Origin: Branchiostoma floridae
Lineage: Eukaryota; Chordata; Leptocardii; Amphioxiformes; Branchiostomatidae
Direction of reading: 5' to 3'
Assembly: GCF_000003815.2 (NCBI RefSeq)
Contig: NC_049993.1
Location: 4,782,880 to 4,842,879 of the forward strand
DNA: 60,000 nt
The notes under the pieces are model-generated. The model searched no databases. It had not been told where the DNA came from and saw only the letters and a program-made list of their open reading frames with translations. Below are positions 34,901-45,764 of this stretch, piece after piece (within the stretch, counting starts at the first letter, position 1; each line of letters opens with the position of its first letter). The translations under genes were made by a program, and so were the position numbers.

Positions 34901-36064
34901 TGAAATACCAACGGTTTATACCCTCAATGCTGAAAACGGTACTGAGTGAATCATATCAAAGTTGTAGGAGATTCATTACTTAGTTTTTCGTCGAATATTG
35001 TGGACATGTCCAGCAATTTGAGATCTTTCCAAGCAAAAGAAATTCAGGACATTGTGAAACGAAACACTGTAAGCGCACATCACTATACAGGAGAGGCAAA
35101 GGCAAAATAAGTTAAAGGCAAAATGAAGTCACCGTACATGTTATGGATCGCCTTTGACTTGGATACTTATCTGGAAGCCCACTGGCTATGTAAGATGGGG
35201 CTTTAGATTTCAGTGACATTGCGCTATCAGTGTTGCAACATTTATTACATAAAAACGAATGAAAATTTTCAGAGCGCCGTAAGGGAGCATTAAAGAGCCG
35301 GTTCAGTGTATACTATCCTAACATCGTGACAAGGCCATACGCTCGGTACAATATATACATGTACATTTATCTGGCCGTTTGGGATACTATGATCTATGAA
35401 AATTGCACCACGCAGCGACGGTTTCAGTTGCACACTCAAGTTAAACGGGAGGCAGGGATTCGACCAGCGTTCTGGTCCAGCCTTGCAGTCTCCCTAAATT
35501 CCATTTGACAGCCCTGAATGGATAAATGGTTCTATCTTCCAAACACCTCTCATCGGTTCACGTTTATCTATCTATAGGAATGGAAGGTTATACCGTAAGT
35601 AGTATATATACAATGATTGACATGAGAAGCTCCTACCGTTCGTACGCGATGGCTGTGAGGGTGAATACGGAGCTGCTCATGGACAGGAGCTGGATGTACG
35701 CCACGGCCTTACACATCACCGGGCCGAACGGCCACTCCGGCAGGAAGTACTCGGCAGTCTTCAGCGGGGTGAAGACGCAGCACAGGAACAGGTCTGCCGT
35801 GGCCAGGCTCACCAGGTAGAAGCTGATGCTGCTGCGGAGCCGACGGTAGCGGCACACCGAGAAGATGACCAGGACGTTCCCGGTGGTGCCCAGCAGGACG
35901 GTGAGAGTCGCTACGGTCAGCACGGGTACGGAGAACTCCAGCATGAACAGGATGGTGTACGCTCCCAGATACGGCGGGTACGTGGCGTTTGGAGCCGACT
36001 CGTTGTTATAGTACACAGTCTCGTTCATAAACTCGAAGAAAGTGTCGTTACTTTCCTCCTCCAT
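19602..36064 (-). CDS. Rhodopsin-class neuropeptide receptor (7TM GPCR), complete, 6 exons
   Basis: Exons on the minus strand: 36064-35637, 22373-22250, 22027-21848, 20802-20674, 20406-20249 and 19791-19602; GT/AG borders and phases agree, giving 402 residues. The extracellular N-terminus carries four N-glycosylation sites (N6, N14, N21, N26). Class A landmarks: GN at 62-63 in TM1, D91 in LATAD of TM2, C118 at the top of TM3 paired with C199 in loop 2, CWAP 302-305 in TM6, NPICY 343-347 in TM7, and a CLSCFC palmitoylation cluster at 362-367. The usual E/DRY at the end of TM3 reads ERN (142-144). The short basic third loop, the FELW at the end of TM5, the IEFS after TM6 and the VNPICYAFM motif look most like RFamide/QRFP-type beta-group peptide receptors. 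The ligand cannot be read from sequence. Five introns interrupt the frame; the first is 13.3 kb. Confidence 0.93.
19885..20199 (-). repeat. Dispersed repeat ending in (CA)n, copy 2, in receptor intron 5
   Basis: Reverse-oriented copy of the repeat at 16178-16480. Shared blocks include ATATATCTCTAAAAGAAT and the region around GATCTGTCCTTAGTGCTGAAAACTATGTAAAG. The CA tract here (19900-19975) is preceded by a CGCACG run. It sits between receptor exons 5 and 6. Confidence 0.75.
20459..20583. mobile_element. Short MITE in receptor intron 4
   Basis: Terminal inverted repeats of about 29 bases: left AGCCTGGGAACCATCCGG...TAGTAGTTCG, right CGAACTACTACCC...GGTACCCAGGCT. Total length is about 125 bases. 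No clear target duplication and no coding sequence. Confidence 0.65.
21271..21625 (+). mobile_element. tRNA-derived SINE in receptor intron 3
   Basis: The head resembles a tRNA with an A-box-like GTAGCACGGTGGGATCGAGTG and a perfect B box GGTTCGAATCC (21328-21338). A body with AGAGCCACACCCC...ACGTTAAAGAACCC follows, and the unit ends in the short tandem tail AACAAGAACAAGAACAAG (about 21604-21622). The B box and tail are typical of SINEs transcribed by RNA polymerase III. Body fragments recur at 37840-37960, at about 25430-25490 and at 55750-55820. Confidence 0.8.
22506..22715. repeat. Two tandem 105-bp units in receptor intron 1
   Basis: Units 22506-22610 and 22611-22715 are almost identical, beginning CAAACTCTATTCATATTTCT and ending GCTAACGTAAACTA. 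They differ at only two or three positions, so the duplication is recent. Each unit has internal TTTCTATTCATA repeats. Confidence 0.9.
22716..25320. other. Intron 1 of the receptor gene, proximal part
   Basis: AT-rich intron DNA. I see no exon-like frame with splice borders, no RNA gene and no element with clear ends. Confidence 0.5.
25325..25715 (-). mobile_element. tRNA-derived SINE, minus strand, in receptor intron 1
   Basis: Read on the minus strand, a B box GGTTCGAATCC-like sequence (complement of GGATTCGAACC at 25654-25664) follows an A-box-like GCCTAGTGGGCTTGG. The body contains the same kind of AAGAACCCACCACAC...GGTGTGAG block as the SINE at 21271-21625. The TTGACTTGATTTGACTTGA repeat at about 25541-25562 may be a composite junction. 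Confidence 0.65.
25716..27654. other. Intron 1 of the receptor gene, middle part
   Basis: No coding exon recognised. A short GTAGGT/GTGTAGAT simple repeat lies around 26203-26255. Confidence 0.45.
27655..27818. mobile_element. MITE with 40-base inverted ends
   Basis: Left end GGGAGGCTTTGCTAAAC (from 27656) pairs with GTTTAGCAAAGCCTCCC (to 27816). Pairing continues inward to CTTTTGTG/CACAAAAG with mismatches. The unit is about 161 bases and non-coding. Confidence 0.75.
27880..28130. repeat. Array of GAAGTTGTCC-type decamers with inverted copies
   Basis: A repeated decamer core, (C/G)(A/G)AAGTTGT(C/A)C, occurs about eight times head to tail between 27880 and 28010. Inverted copies (TACAACTTCG) lie at 28098-28125, and TGATATATTGATATATTG lies between. 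A TGACGTCA site is at 27956-27963. It lies inside receptor intron 1. Confidence 0.6.
28728..28854. mobile_element. Short MITE with 20-base inverted ends
   Basis: TAGCTTCCATAGCAGGCTCT at the left pairs with AGAGCCTGCTATGGAGGCTA at the right with one mismatch. The flanks ATCATATAGCC and ATCATAGCC are similar and may be a diverged target duplication. Confidence 0.65.
29257..29620. mobile_element. hAT-like MITE with target-site duplication
   Basis: Terminal inverted repeats CAGGGTTGTAGCCAGC and GCTGGCTACAACCCTG bound 29266-29611. They are flanked by GGCGTGAC on both sides (29258-29265 and 29612-29619), an 8-bp duplication, which extends by a base or two depending on how the ends are drawn. CAGGG termini and 8-bp duplications are usual for hAT elements. 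Relatives lie at 11494-11793 and, as a fragment, at 9868-9955. Confidence 0.8.
29621..35636. other. Intron 1 of the receptor gene, distal part
   Basis: Six kilobases with no recognisable exon. A very AT-rich, AAATATTT-type stretch runs from about 32400 to 33030, with near-repeats of TTTACCATTTT at 32577-32603 and 32780-32810. Short open frames here look random. Confidence 0.45.
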
Positions 36065-36967
36065 TGTTCCCAACAGGGTGGAATCTCTACTATACTATGC
36101 AAAGTCAATACTTGCCGTCTAACCGTTGAGGACTAAACTACCAGATACAGGAAAGCATCTGCGCTTCTGGAAAAGACCGGTATGTACCGGTAAAGTGGTA
36201 GGTTTGAATGGCTCGCCGTCGTCCCCAGATGCTTTTCTACGTTACGTCCTGGTTGACGTTTCAGTGACGTTGAAACTACTGTCCAATCAGCACCAAGGAA
36301 AGGTGCAACCGCAATCAGTCCTCGTTCCAACAAGCCGTCAGCACCAGACAAACACAGCTGCTTGAGTAGGCGTCAGACCGGATGTTATGCTTTTAAGTGC
36401 GTTTATTGGGAACTGACAACTGCAGAATGATGGATGGATCTTATTCCATCCTCCATACACAGTTCTGACAACCGGAAAGTAATGCTAGTGCTCAAGCCTG
36501 GAGAAGACTACATTCTACGTCTTTATTAATAGTACGTTTTGTTCTCAATAACATCTTTGACGGATCATTTTCAACAAGATTAATCACATGTACATTAATC
36601 TCTAGTCCTATTCGTTGAGAATTGATTTCATATTTTCATACATTCCTCATAGGTCAGATTTCTAACTTTAAATTACGAGTAGATATGCGGAGGCACAACT
36701 CAATTTTCATGTTGTGTTTCCACGTCCATTTGTTGAAGCTCCAATAGACCATACAAGCTATATGGCATTAATGCTCTTAGCATGGTAAATGCATTCAAAG
36801 CGTCATGACGTATGGTTGTTATGATTAATGACGTAGGAACTGCCCATCTTTCATAGTGGTCGGGGAATTTGATGTCTCTCGCTATATGGTTTGTGTGCAA
36901 CCTCAATAAGAGTGATGTCAAAGGTCCTGACACTCACTATGCACTATACCGTACTGCCGGCACAGAT
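36065..36967. other. 5' flank of the receptor gene
   Basis: Contains the receptor 5' UTR and presumed promoter. I find no TATA box in a convincing position. No other gene is visible. Confidence 0.4.
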
Positions 36968-37470
36968 GGACCATACGGTTACAGGTTGTTTCGCAACAAT
37001 GTCAGTTTGCAACCGTCAGTTCGCAGCAAGGCAAGTCTTTTCGCAACAAGCCACAAGTCTTTTCGCAATAAGGTACAAGTCGTTTTTTTGCAACATTTGA
37101 ATGTTATTAATCTTGATAGCCTAATTGTATTAGAAATCGTATTCCTAAAATAATTATACTCCTGACTGTGCACGCCGCGTGTGAAACTGTACCGCCCGAC
37201 GTATGAAAATCACCGGGCTGTCAGGTCCATGCGGCCCCATGTTGCTCTGCCGCGGGGTTGTCTTTCGCACCCGGTAAAGTTTTTACGTGGAAGGAGTATA
37301 ATTGTGTTAGGAATACGATTTCTAATACATTTGTACTATAAGGCTATCAAGATTAATAACATTCAAATGATACGAAACGACTTGTACCTTGTTGCGAAAA
37401 GACTTGCCTTGTTGCGAACTGACGGTTGCGAACTGACATTGTTGCGAAACAACCTGTTACCGGACCATAC
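36968..37470. mobile_element. Foldback element with 9-bp target duplication
   Basis: The element is 36977-37461, starting GGTTACAGGTTGTTTCGCAA and ending with the reverse complement apart from one base. Each arm is roughly 190 bases and contains several copies of a TTGCGAAAAGACTT-like motif; the arms also share GAATGTTATTAATCTTGATAG. A non-paired centre of about 120 bases lies between them. The flanks are the perfect repeat GGACCATAC (36968-36976 and 37462-37470), a 9-bp target duplication. Confidence 0.88.
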
Positions 37471-37694
37471 AGACTGTTGCTAACTACTCATGGCATGCCC
37501 TGATGCTGAGTAAGAGAAAGACTCTAGGGACTACTTATATCTGTGAACATGTCAATTTAAAAGAAAATTCTATCATTTTAAAGCAGTCGAACAGTACAGA
37601 GCTTCATTGATGCAGTGGTTATTGGGTGGGCCGACTACTCACTCTTTGCAGCCAGGGGCTGAATTGCGAGGAGTTTACAATAGGCGGGGCTAAA

Positions 37695-37811
37695 TCGCAA
37701 GGGTCTGGAGCGAGCTGCCATTCGGCGCCACTCAGGTGACCTCAATACGACTGTCGCAAGTGTCTGGAGCGAGCTGCCATTCGGCGCCACTCAGGTGACC
37801 TCAATACGACA
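37695..37811. repeat. Two tandem 59-bp units
   Basis: TCGCAAGxGTCTGGAGCGAG... repeats from 37695 and 37754 with a single internal difference, each unit ending CTCAATACGACxG. It abuts a SINE body fragment on the right. Confidence 0.85.
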
Positions 37812-37965
37812 GTAATTGCCCCATGTGCGGCCAAGGTACTGTAGGTTTTGAACCACTCACACCGCACCATCGCACATGTGGCGGGTTCTTTAACGTGCCC
37901 GGGGTGTGGCTCTCCCCAGACACGGGGACAACTATAACTGACGTACTTGTTTCATGACGGAAGAT
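37812..37965 (-). mobile_element. SINE body fragment, minus strand
   Basis: On the minus strand it carries GGGGAGAGCCACACCCCGGG, CACGTTAAAGAACCC and GTGCGATGGTGCGGTGTGAG, matching the SINE at 21271-21625 over about 110 bases. The tRNA-like head is missing. Confidence 0.75.
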
Positions 37966-38479
37966 GCCGTCAAAAAACGAATACACCTCCTTTATTCCGT
38001 GTATTAGCTGTTTTATCGTCCTACTTTGTTATGACTGAAAGGTACCATAAACCGTAATGTATACGGCCGTTTCTACCTCGTTGTAACTTATAAGCCACTC
38101 ACCAAGTCGCCATGACTTTTTCATATACTGATCTTGACTATCATATTAATGGTCGGTCCAATAAAAGTTGTTCATCCCCCCTCTTTATAGCCCTGATCCA
38201 TATCAAAGTGATGGCGGCTCCGGAAAGGCTCCGACCTTTTGGAACCGTGACCTTGTTTTATAAACTCGTTTGACTTTGAACGATAAGCACTACGTGAGTG
38301 ACATAGACAACGAAGCCTGGGCATGTTGAATACATGTATAACGTATGCTTTCCCACGAAATGGCCGCAGAAAACGCATTGGGAAGTATTTTGGGAGACGT
38401 AAGAACTATTCAACCTCGTCAAAAAAGTCTTGAGTTAAAAATGCGCTTTCAACATTTGTTACATGGGGAAAAGAATTAT

Positions 38480-38658
38480 TCTTCAAGCAGAGATTAGGCT
38501 ACGGCTGTTTTCTAACCCTTTTAGGCGTTTTTGTTGGGCTTTCAAAAGTTTCTATTTTGTAGCTGCAGCGAGACATCAAGAAAACAGTACAAAATATAAA
38601 TTCCGATATAAACGCCTAAGCTAACGTCAAAAAACAGTCTAACCTAAGCCTAGAAAAA
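38480..38658. mobile_element. Diverged relative of the 59.8 kb foldback element
   Basis: Left arm CTTCAAGCAGAGATTAGGCT, then ACGGCTGTTTT and GGCGTTTTTGTTGGGCTTTC, closely follows the left arm of the element at 59767-59970. The right arm (AACGCCTAAGC, AAAAAACAGTCTAACCTAAG) is the decayed inverse. No target duplication is left. Confidence 0.7.
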
Positions 38659-40500
38659 AAAATGACTGTTTGTGAAGTCACGGCGCTAACATGGTCTGTT
38701 GCTGAAGACGGAAGTGGGGATATGGATGGGGATATGTTGATACCCCACGCGGTTCTCCAATCCACATCCTGCACACGAAGCTTCCACCGCGTGCCTTATG
38801 TGCTTAGGGCCCTTTTTTTCTCGCTGAAGGTAGAGGATTGTACGTCCGGCACTCCCTCACCATCGCCAGATTCGGTTACGCGTAACCTTTATTCTGGCTA
38901 TTAAACTTAGCCGGATGAAGATTTTTCCGTGGGTTAAAAATACTTCTCTTGGTGTCTCTAGTAATCTTGGATAAAGCAATATCGAATGGTGTCGAACAGT
39001 GCGTCAATGACTTGGCAAAGCTTTCACGTCAATGTCATGCGCACATTACGGTAAGGCAATGTTTGCAAAGTTCGCAGATGATCACATCTTCCGCTGACTA
39101 AGAGTGCGCTAATTCAATTGAATTTTCACAGAATTGGTTTGTAAACAAATTAAGTTTGCACTCAGCAGAGGAAGAGAGTTGTCAACATGTCACAGAACTT
39201 TGTGAAATCAAATGACGATGTAATGTGAAGACTGCTGGCGCATTTAGATGCATTTCTGACAAAATAAGGTATCGATGGTTACAACATTGTCGACAACAAC
39301 ACTACGATACCGCACATTTTGAGTGTGTACCTTGTATAGAAATGAAGCAAAGTCATCTACGTTCAATCTGATTTTATCGATGTAAAATAATCATTTCATT
39401 GTGATACAACTATATTTTCAAACTTCCTACCTATATCTATAACATTTGTAAATCTATCAGTTTCATTACCATTACTACCATAAAGTAAACCCTATTTCAA
39501 CACTTCACAAATGCAATTACTGCCCCTCCCTCTGAGGCATTGGTGAGACAGTTTCCTTTTTGCTGGTACAGAAAATCCAGGTACAGGTACGGTTTTGGTC
39601 TAGAGGATCAGTCCAAGTATGGACCTAGTTGTTTGTGAATGGGCAATACTCAAAACAATGGTCCATTTCACTACAAAGGAATTTGTTTGGTAGAGTATCC
39701 TACCTTCGACTGCCTCTGTTAAATTATATCAAGTTTGACTGTGGACTGTTAAATTAGATGAAAATGACTATCAAATTTCACTCTCGCTATTTTTTTTACC
39801 AATAAGCCTCAAAACACGTGACCACCTGCCGCAGTATTACCAATATAATTTTTCAATTTTCTTATCCGTTGTCGATCCAACATCCGGTCTACTGAATTTT
39901 TCATTTCCGGTTTGTCCGGACCGGTCCAACAAGAAAAAAAACAGTTCTGTATCGGTACCCACTCCTAGTCTCGACCAATGAAACGTAAATCACGATAAAT
40001 TTCAAAGAGTTGACGAACCCTTAGATCATTGAACCCACAACACAATCTTCCTCATTGAGAACTTCAGTAAAGTCCAACTTCAATCGTGGCAACGGCTCCT
40101 TTCTACTTTCTATCTGAGTCTAGGATTGACCGGGTCCAAATAACCTGTAGAAGGCCATGGTGTTATCAATGCCCCAATCTTGTCCCTACGTCAGTGTGCA
40201 GCCTGTAATAGACCATGACTTCCATATAAGGGATGGCGGACTATTCCAGGCAGTTTTCAATCATGTCTAGGAGATACCCTTTGGCATCCTGGGTTTCATC
40301 TGAAATTGAGAAGACTTGGGTGTATCGAACATGGCGGAAGGGAATAGATGGAAGGAATTTTTTAAACAAGTGTCAGAATTAGAATGGTTATCGCCTGACA
40401 TCCCATACTTTCTCTGCGCCATTTGGACTTTGCATTTTGATACTTTATGTTTCTATTCACTTTTTTCCACTTTTTGCATGTTAAAGATTTTGAAGTACAA
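38659..40500. other. Intergenic DNA
   Basis: No gene recognised. A short GGTACAGGTACGG stretch near 39579 resembles the GGTAC-repeat element at 41453-41876. Confidence 0.4.
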
Positions 40501-40524
40501 GATCGATATAACCACAGAAATACG

Positions 40525-40752
40525 CACACACACATACACACACACACACACAAACAAACACACATGCACACACACACACACACGAACACACAAACACATA
40601 CGCACAAAGACACAGACAAATACATTAACACACAAAGACACACACACGTACATAAATACACGCGCGCACACAAACACACAAACATATGCAAACACACACA
40701 CATACATACATACAGACAGACCCACATACACATACACGTACACACACAGTAC
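40525..40752. repeat. Interrupted (CA)n microsatellite
   Basis: About 230 bases of CACACA with AAACA, CATACA and GACACA interruptions. It abuts the foldback unit on its right. Confidence 0.9.
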
Positions 40753-40755
40753 ACC

Positions 40756-40930
40756 CACGCAAATTCATATTTCATAGATATCTGCCTTGTAAAAGAACAA
40801 TAACCTGGAGCTCTGAACAAAGATCGCGATAAAAAGACAAGTAAAAAAACTGGATGACTCCAATCTTGGTTCAGGGCTTCGGGCTATTGCTTTTAGAAGG
40901 TAGATATCTATGAAACATGAATTTGCGTGA
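40756..40930. mobile_element. Foldback element beside the microsatellite
   Basis: CACGCAAATTCATATTTCAT at the left pairs with ATGAAACATGAATTTGCGTG at the right. The pairing extends through AGATATCT and TAAAAG and further inward (GGAGCTCTGAAC against GTTCAGGGCTTC). The unit is about 175 bases and non-coding. Confidence 0.75.
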
Positions 40931-41452
40931 CTGTAATGTGTGGCATGAGAACACTTGTTCCAACTTTTGTTAACAAATGAATACATGAAGAGACAATGTG
41001 CACATCAGTTCAGTAGCGTTAGGATATTTGATTACCCACCTTCTATCACATTAAACACAGTCTTCTTAAAGCTTATTCAACGCAAAGGACGCGTTAATGA
41101 TGTAAATTACATGATGGCACGAACGTGCTGAAGGTACATTCAGCATGTCATATCGTGTTTCATAATGACTTGCTATTAAATAACTTCTGCACAAATCTAA
41201 ATACATCAACGACAAATAAATTATTCTTATGCTCGTCTTGCCACAGTTAAACTTAAATGCACTACATTAAGAGTGAGCAAAGTTCAAAAGCGAAGAAAAT
41301 AGGTCTCTGCGAAGTGACTTGAAGTTTGGGCGTGCATCCGTCACTTCCAAGTCATAATGACATTCAATGATACATCCCCATTTATCTATATGTATCTATG
41401 TCAATAGCTGCTACATTGTATATGTGTGGAACGTTAGATGTTCGTACTTCAG

Positions 41453-41876
41453 TTAGGGCTGTGTACCTAAACAAATTTCAGGTACAGGTACAGGTACAGG
41501 TACAGGTACAGGTACACGGGTTTAGGTACAGGTTCGGACCTGCACCTGGACCTTAAAAAGTTTAACCAAGTATATGTAAGTTAAACATGTAGCTAACTGT
41601 CTTTTCTAGTGATAAATTGTCATCTTTGTATTTGGAATTACATGTTTGAGTATCAAAACAATTTCTTCTGCAAGTTTTCTTCTGCAAGTTCCAACTGCAA
41701 GATTATCACCATTGTCATTGTTGATTTACTTGTCCAGCAGTCTTAAAAAGTAGTGTTTAATAGTGATTTAGTTTGTTTAGGTACAGGTACAGGTACACAG
41801 ATGTTTAGGTCCGGACCTGAACCAAAACATTTTTTTAGGTACGATACAGGAACGGGTATTTAGGTACACAGCCCTA
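41453..41876. mobile_element. MITE with GGTACA hexamer arrays and TA duplication
   Basis: The ends GGGCTGTGTACCTAAA and TTTAGGTACACAGCCC are inverted repeats, each bounded by TA, which fits a Tc1/mariner-like TA target site. Inside are two arrays of ACAGGT hexamers (about 41482-41516 and 41778-41797), so the terminal motif GGTAC is itself the repeated unit. Confidence 0.75.
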
Positions 41877-43180
41877 AGTCTTCAGTCATAATGGTGATAC
41901 TTCAATGGGAGACTTGATTTGTGTTTTGCAACATTGGACTTCTGAACAGTTAAGTCCCTGACCTGAAAAGTATCTAGATGGAACCCATTTTGGCCCTCCA
42001 ATTCAAGATGTTACGAAACATTGGTGCAAATAGATATGATGTAGATGTTAATATTGTTATGTAATGTCTTCTATTACTATGCGGTGTCAGGAAAATTTAA
42101 TTGTAGACCAAAGTATCTGCGTCTTTCAACCAGCGGTCAGGTCCTCGGAGGAAATGAAAGGGTTTCGGCGCATATATTGACAGTAACATTGAATAGCGGC
42201 ATTACCGGAACGTACAAGAGGAGACTTGAATATCCCGTAAGAGCCTCATAAATCTTGCATGGAGGCTTTTAAGTGGATATGTGATAATCAGCCGACTTGT
42301 AATGAGGAACAGGTCGCGAAGTCCACCAAACTTTGGCTTCAGCCAGGTACTCGTCGCAGTGTAAGTGGTAACCCACATATCTATCTCACGGAAACCAATG
42401 CTCTGGTGCAACGCTTTTTGAATCACATCAAAGTGATGAGATGATATCAAAGTCTACATAATCTTTTCTCCCAGCTTGAGAGGTGTATAAAGTGCATAGG
42501 AAATGAACCATGAGGTCCTTCGTGCTTAATATGACCCTGTCGTTGATTGAGGTTGGAGTTCTACTCGTTTGATTTCCATAGCGGTCTTGCTATGACTATA
42601 TCACCAGTGTGTGCAGTGGAATGGAGATCCGATTATATTTGTAAAACAGCAGACCCGCCCACAGAACGAAGGTCAGTGCTCCAGTACAGAGTGATTCGAG
42701 CTAAAAGCTTCAACTAATCCAGACACATGGGAGGTTTTTGTGTACTCCAAAAGCGTACCTCCGACTCATATGACTAACCCAGACAATACATATGGTGCTT
42801 CCTATTCTTTGTTTTGTGGCGTCGGGGTTAAGATTTTATCTATATCTATAAAGGAATAATAATGATGATTGTAAAAGGAATAACCTAGTTTTGTAGACAT
42901 GGGTATTAATGAGGTGATGGAATCTAGAGTCATGGAGTAGTCAATTCGTTTCACCCTTCTTGATAGTCGCCAATTCTTTGAGAAGAAAAATACAGCACAA
43001 TTTGCATAGACCTTAGGCCTGAGCCACACGTCAATTTGACAGGTACACGTAGACTGACTATTTCGAATTCTTAACAGCAGTCAAATCAAACTAAGACAAC
43101 ACTTAAGTACTGTTTCTGACATCTATGAAACGCCCAAGGACGGTAACCTCTTTGTTGTTGTGGATAATCTTGTAGTCACA
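41877..43180. other. Intergenic DNA
   Basis: I see no recognisable gene or bounded element. Confidence 0.4.
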
Positions 43181-43189
43181 TCCTCTTCA

Positions 43190-43400
43190 TCATTACTTTT
43201 TCACCTTTGTCAATAAGACAAATGTTTTCGGAGCCGTGTTTTTGTGTGTCTGTTTGTTTGTTTGTTTGTTTGTTTGTTTGTTTTTTTGAAAACAGCATAA
43301 CTCGACAACTCGCAGATAGTTTTGTATGGTATCTGGTATGTTGGTAGGTGTTTGCAACATGAATAATTAGATCGCGGTCCCCTAGCGGCAATCTAAAGTA
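43190..43400. repeat. Copy of a TTTG-repeat-bearing dispersed repeat
   Basis: GTGTTTTTGTGTGTCTG, a (TTTG)n tract (about 43250-43282), then AACAGCATAACTCGACAACT, GGTATGTTGGTAGGTGT and TTAGATCGCGGTCCCCTAGC. The order of motifs matches the start of the long repeat at 57843-58905 (AACAAGATAACTCAAGAAC, GGTGTGTTGGTAGTGTG, TTAGATTTTGGGCCCCCTAGC). A truncated member of the same family. Confidence 0.65.
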
Positions 43401-45080
43401 CTGCAGCAGGGCGTCTGGTTTTGATATCTCGTCGGTAATGTGATCACGCCTCTCTTCCCCAACCCTGCCGTCTTGTCAGTCATTTACCTCACCTTAGATT
43501 CCCCTTCAAGTCACGACCTCGACCCACACCTTCACCCCCACGAGCATTAACTATACTTATCCTACATGAAAGCGCAATCAAAGAACCATGTCCGTATGTT
43601 GTCAGCGTTTCAGCCTTTGAAGGGGGCTAGGGTCTGAGCTTGAAGCGACTCTCAGCATTGACATGGTTTATTCAACAGACCAACTTTAACATTCTGAATA
43701 GAGTTGAAGATTGAGATGGTATTTTGTCAATATCATTGTTGTATATCTTATGATATGTTCCTCTGAACATAAGTGCAAAATTAAGCTGTTTTATTACTAC
43801 CCCCATAGCTATTTGCGTAGAATCATGTTAGACAAAAACACTGCTATGAGAAAATGAACTCAAACGCCTATATCTGAAACGACGACATATTCCAAGTTTC
43901 CAAATCTACACCTCGAATACGCATGACTGTTATCAGCGCACAGCGTTTATATGCACACAATCGACACAGAGTCAATTTATATCCCAATACACGTTTGCAA
44001 ACTTTGACAAAATATTGTACTTTTAGCTCGTGCTAACAGGATTACAGAGTTGCACCATTGCTGAGAACAGCCGCCTGGTCTGGCTACTCGCTCCAAAGAT
44101 AGTAGAGGACCCTACCGACATGTGCGCATGCCTGGGAATATTAATGAGACTATCTCCTCAGTACGTGATAATGGAAAGGGTCACGGGGTCACCCTGGGAG
44201 GAACGGATTAAAGGCTCAGGGAAGACGGGAGATAAAACATACATATAAATCTATACACGAATATCAAGAAAAAGACCTTGACATTCTACATGGTAAAACA
44301 TATTCCGTCGCAAGAACCTCCGGAACGTTAGATCAGCACAACGGACAGGCTTATAACTTGGAATTGAGGAAGCAAGAGTACGACAAGCTAAATTGATCTG
44401 GTTAAGAACGTCTGTGTACCATACAAAATAACGTATTTTATATGTATTCCAATGAGGCAATGGAAGTAACGTTGTAGAAAGTACAATTGCTATTACTTCC
44501 ACCAGCTCACAATGTGTGCGGGTCATCGGAGTTTACCAGGTCGTAGAACGGACATCACCCTTTCTGAGAGACTGTAGTCCATAGCCGGTCGTACAGCTGA
44601 CTTAGGGAAAGTCCAGGGGATAAAGCCACTCATGATGGAGACAAACCGACCGTAACCGACCGTAAAAAGGGTGGACAGCTCGCTTTGGGATGACTAAGAC
44701 TTCTGACACAGATTGCAGTCTGCTCTTTGCCAGACTTTGGTCGTATAATAGGTGACAAATTGCAACAGAGGGAAGTTTACGGCGTTCGATATTGATGAAA
44801 CAGAGGGTCGATATAGACAAACTGCCGTGGCGTCTGAAGCTTTGGCACCCTTTTGTTTCGGTATCCGAAGTGATTCGTCAGTATCCTATTATTGATTTGC
44901 CTTTATGATAATCTATGATTTTGCAAATAGCCGATGATAGAACAGAAATAATTAGTGTGTTTCTTCTAAGGCTACTCTATGACCCTGTATATGTATGTAA
45001 TATGATAAGGAACAGAATTACCAATATGTATATCCAGACGTCTCTACATAATATGTATAAATACCGGTAAGCTGAGATTC
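43401..45080. other. Intergenic DNA
   Basis: Short open frames on both strands between 44030 and 44820 match no family I know. No bounded repeat is visible. Confidence 0.35.
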
Positions 45081-45084
45081 TACA

Positions 45085-45479
45085 AAACTTGTAAATATGT
45101 ATACGCTAGAGAGAAGTACTTAGAACTAGTTGATTTCGAGCTGCGCTCCGCAATAAGCAAAGTCAGAATTAGCGCTCATCCTCTTGAAGTGGAAAGAGGG
45201 AGATACAAGAGATTACCAGTGTGTGAAAGGATTTGTAAATATTGTACATCTAAAGCCGTGGGAGACGAAACACATTTCATTTCCAAATGTTCATTCAACG
45301 AAACCGAAAGAATCACCCTGTTTAGAGAAGTCACAAAGACTTATCCCAACTTCCCCACATTGACAGACGAACGGAAGGCCACTTTTCTATTGAAATCGCA
45401 GAACCCACAAATTTTAGAAAATGTGGGGCTTTTCGTCTCCCTCTGCTTCCAAAAAAGAAGTCAAACCCAACCTGTTTAG
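45085..45479 (+). pseudogene. C-terminal fragment of a non-LTR retrotransposon polyprotein
   Basis: Frame open from about 45090 to the stop at 45477-45479. It contains the pattern R-I-S-A-H-P...ERGRYKRLPVCERICKYC...DETHFISKC, the Cys/His segment found after the reverse transcriptase in many LINE-type elements (R...C..C...E.E.HF...C). No start, no RT and no endonuclease is attached, so it is a 3' piece of a dead element. Confidence 0.65.
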
Positions 45480-45764
45480 AAATAGCCAACACTAGTATTA
45501 GATTAGAATATTGTTTATGACTGTCCATTGTCACTATGTGTATACCATGTACTTGCAATTAGCCCTCGGGCACGAACTTGCAAATAAACTTCATTATATG
45601 TATCTATAGGCTTCTCTATTTATCAACTGTAATTTATTGTTTTCTTGTTACAGCTTCACTTCCCTCTATCCATTCTGCTGTGCCTTTGATAAGTGCTTAC
45701 TCTGAACAATTCCTGTCTTGTCAAAGAGAATTCATCAAGTCCGCTCGGTAGGATATATTGGTAG

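Noticed and set aside
40316-40820. 150-codon open frames on both strands
   Set aside because: Both are translations of a CA/TG repeat.
44251-44820. Two minus-strand open frames of 72-91 codons
   Set aside because: No domain, signal peptide or exon borders that I can defend.
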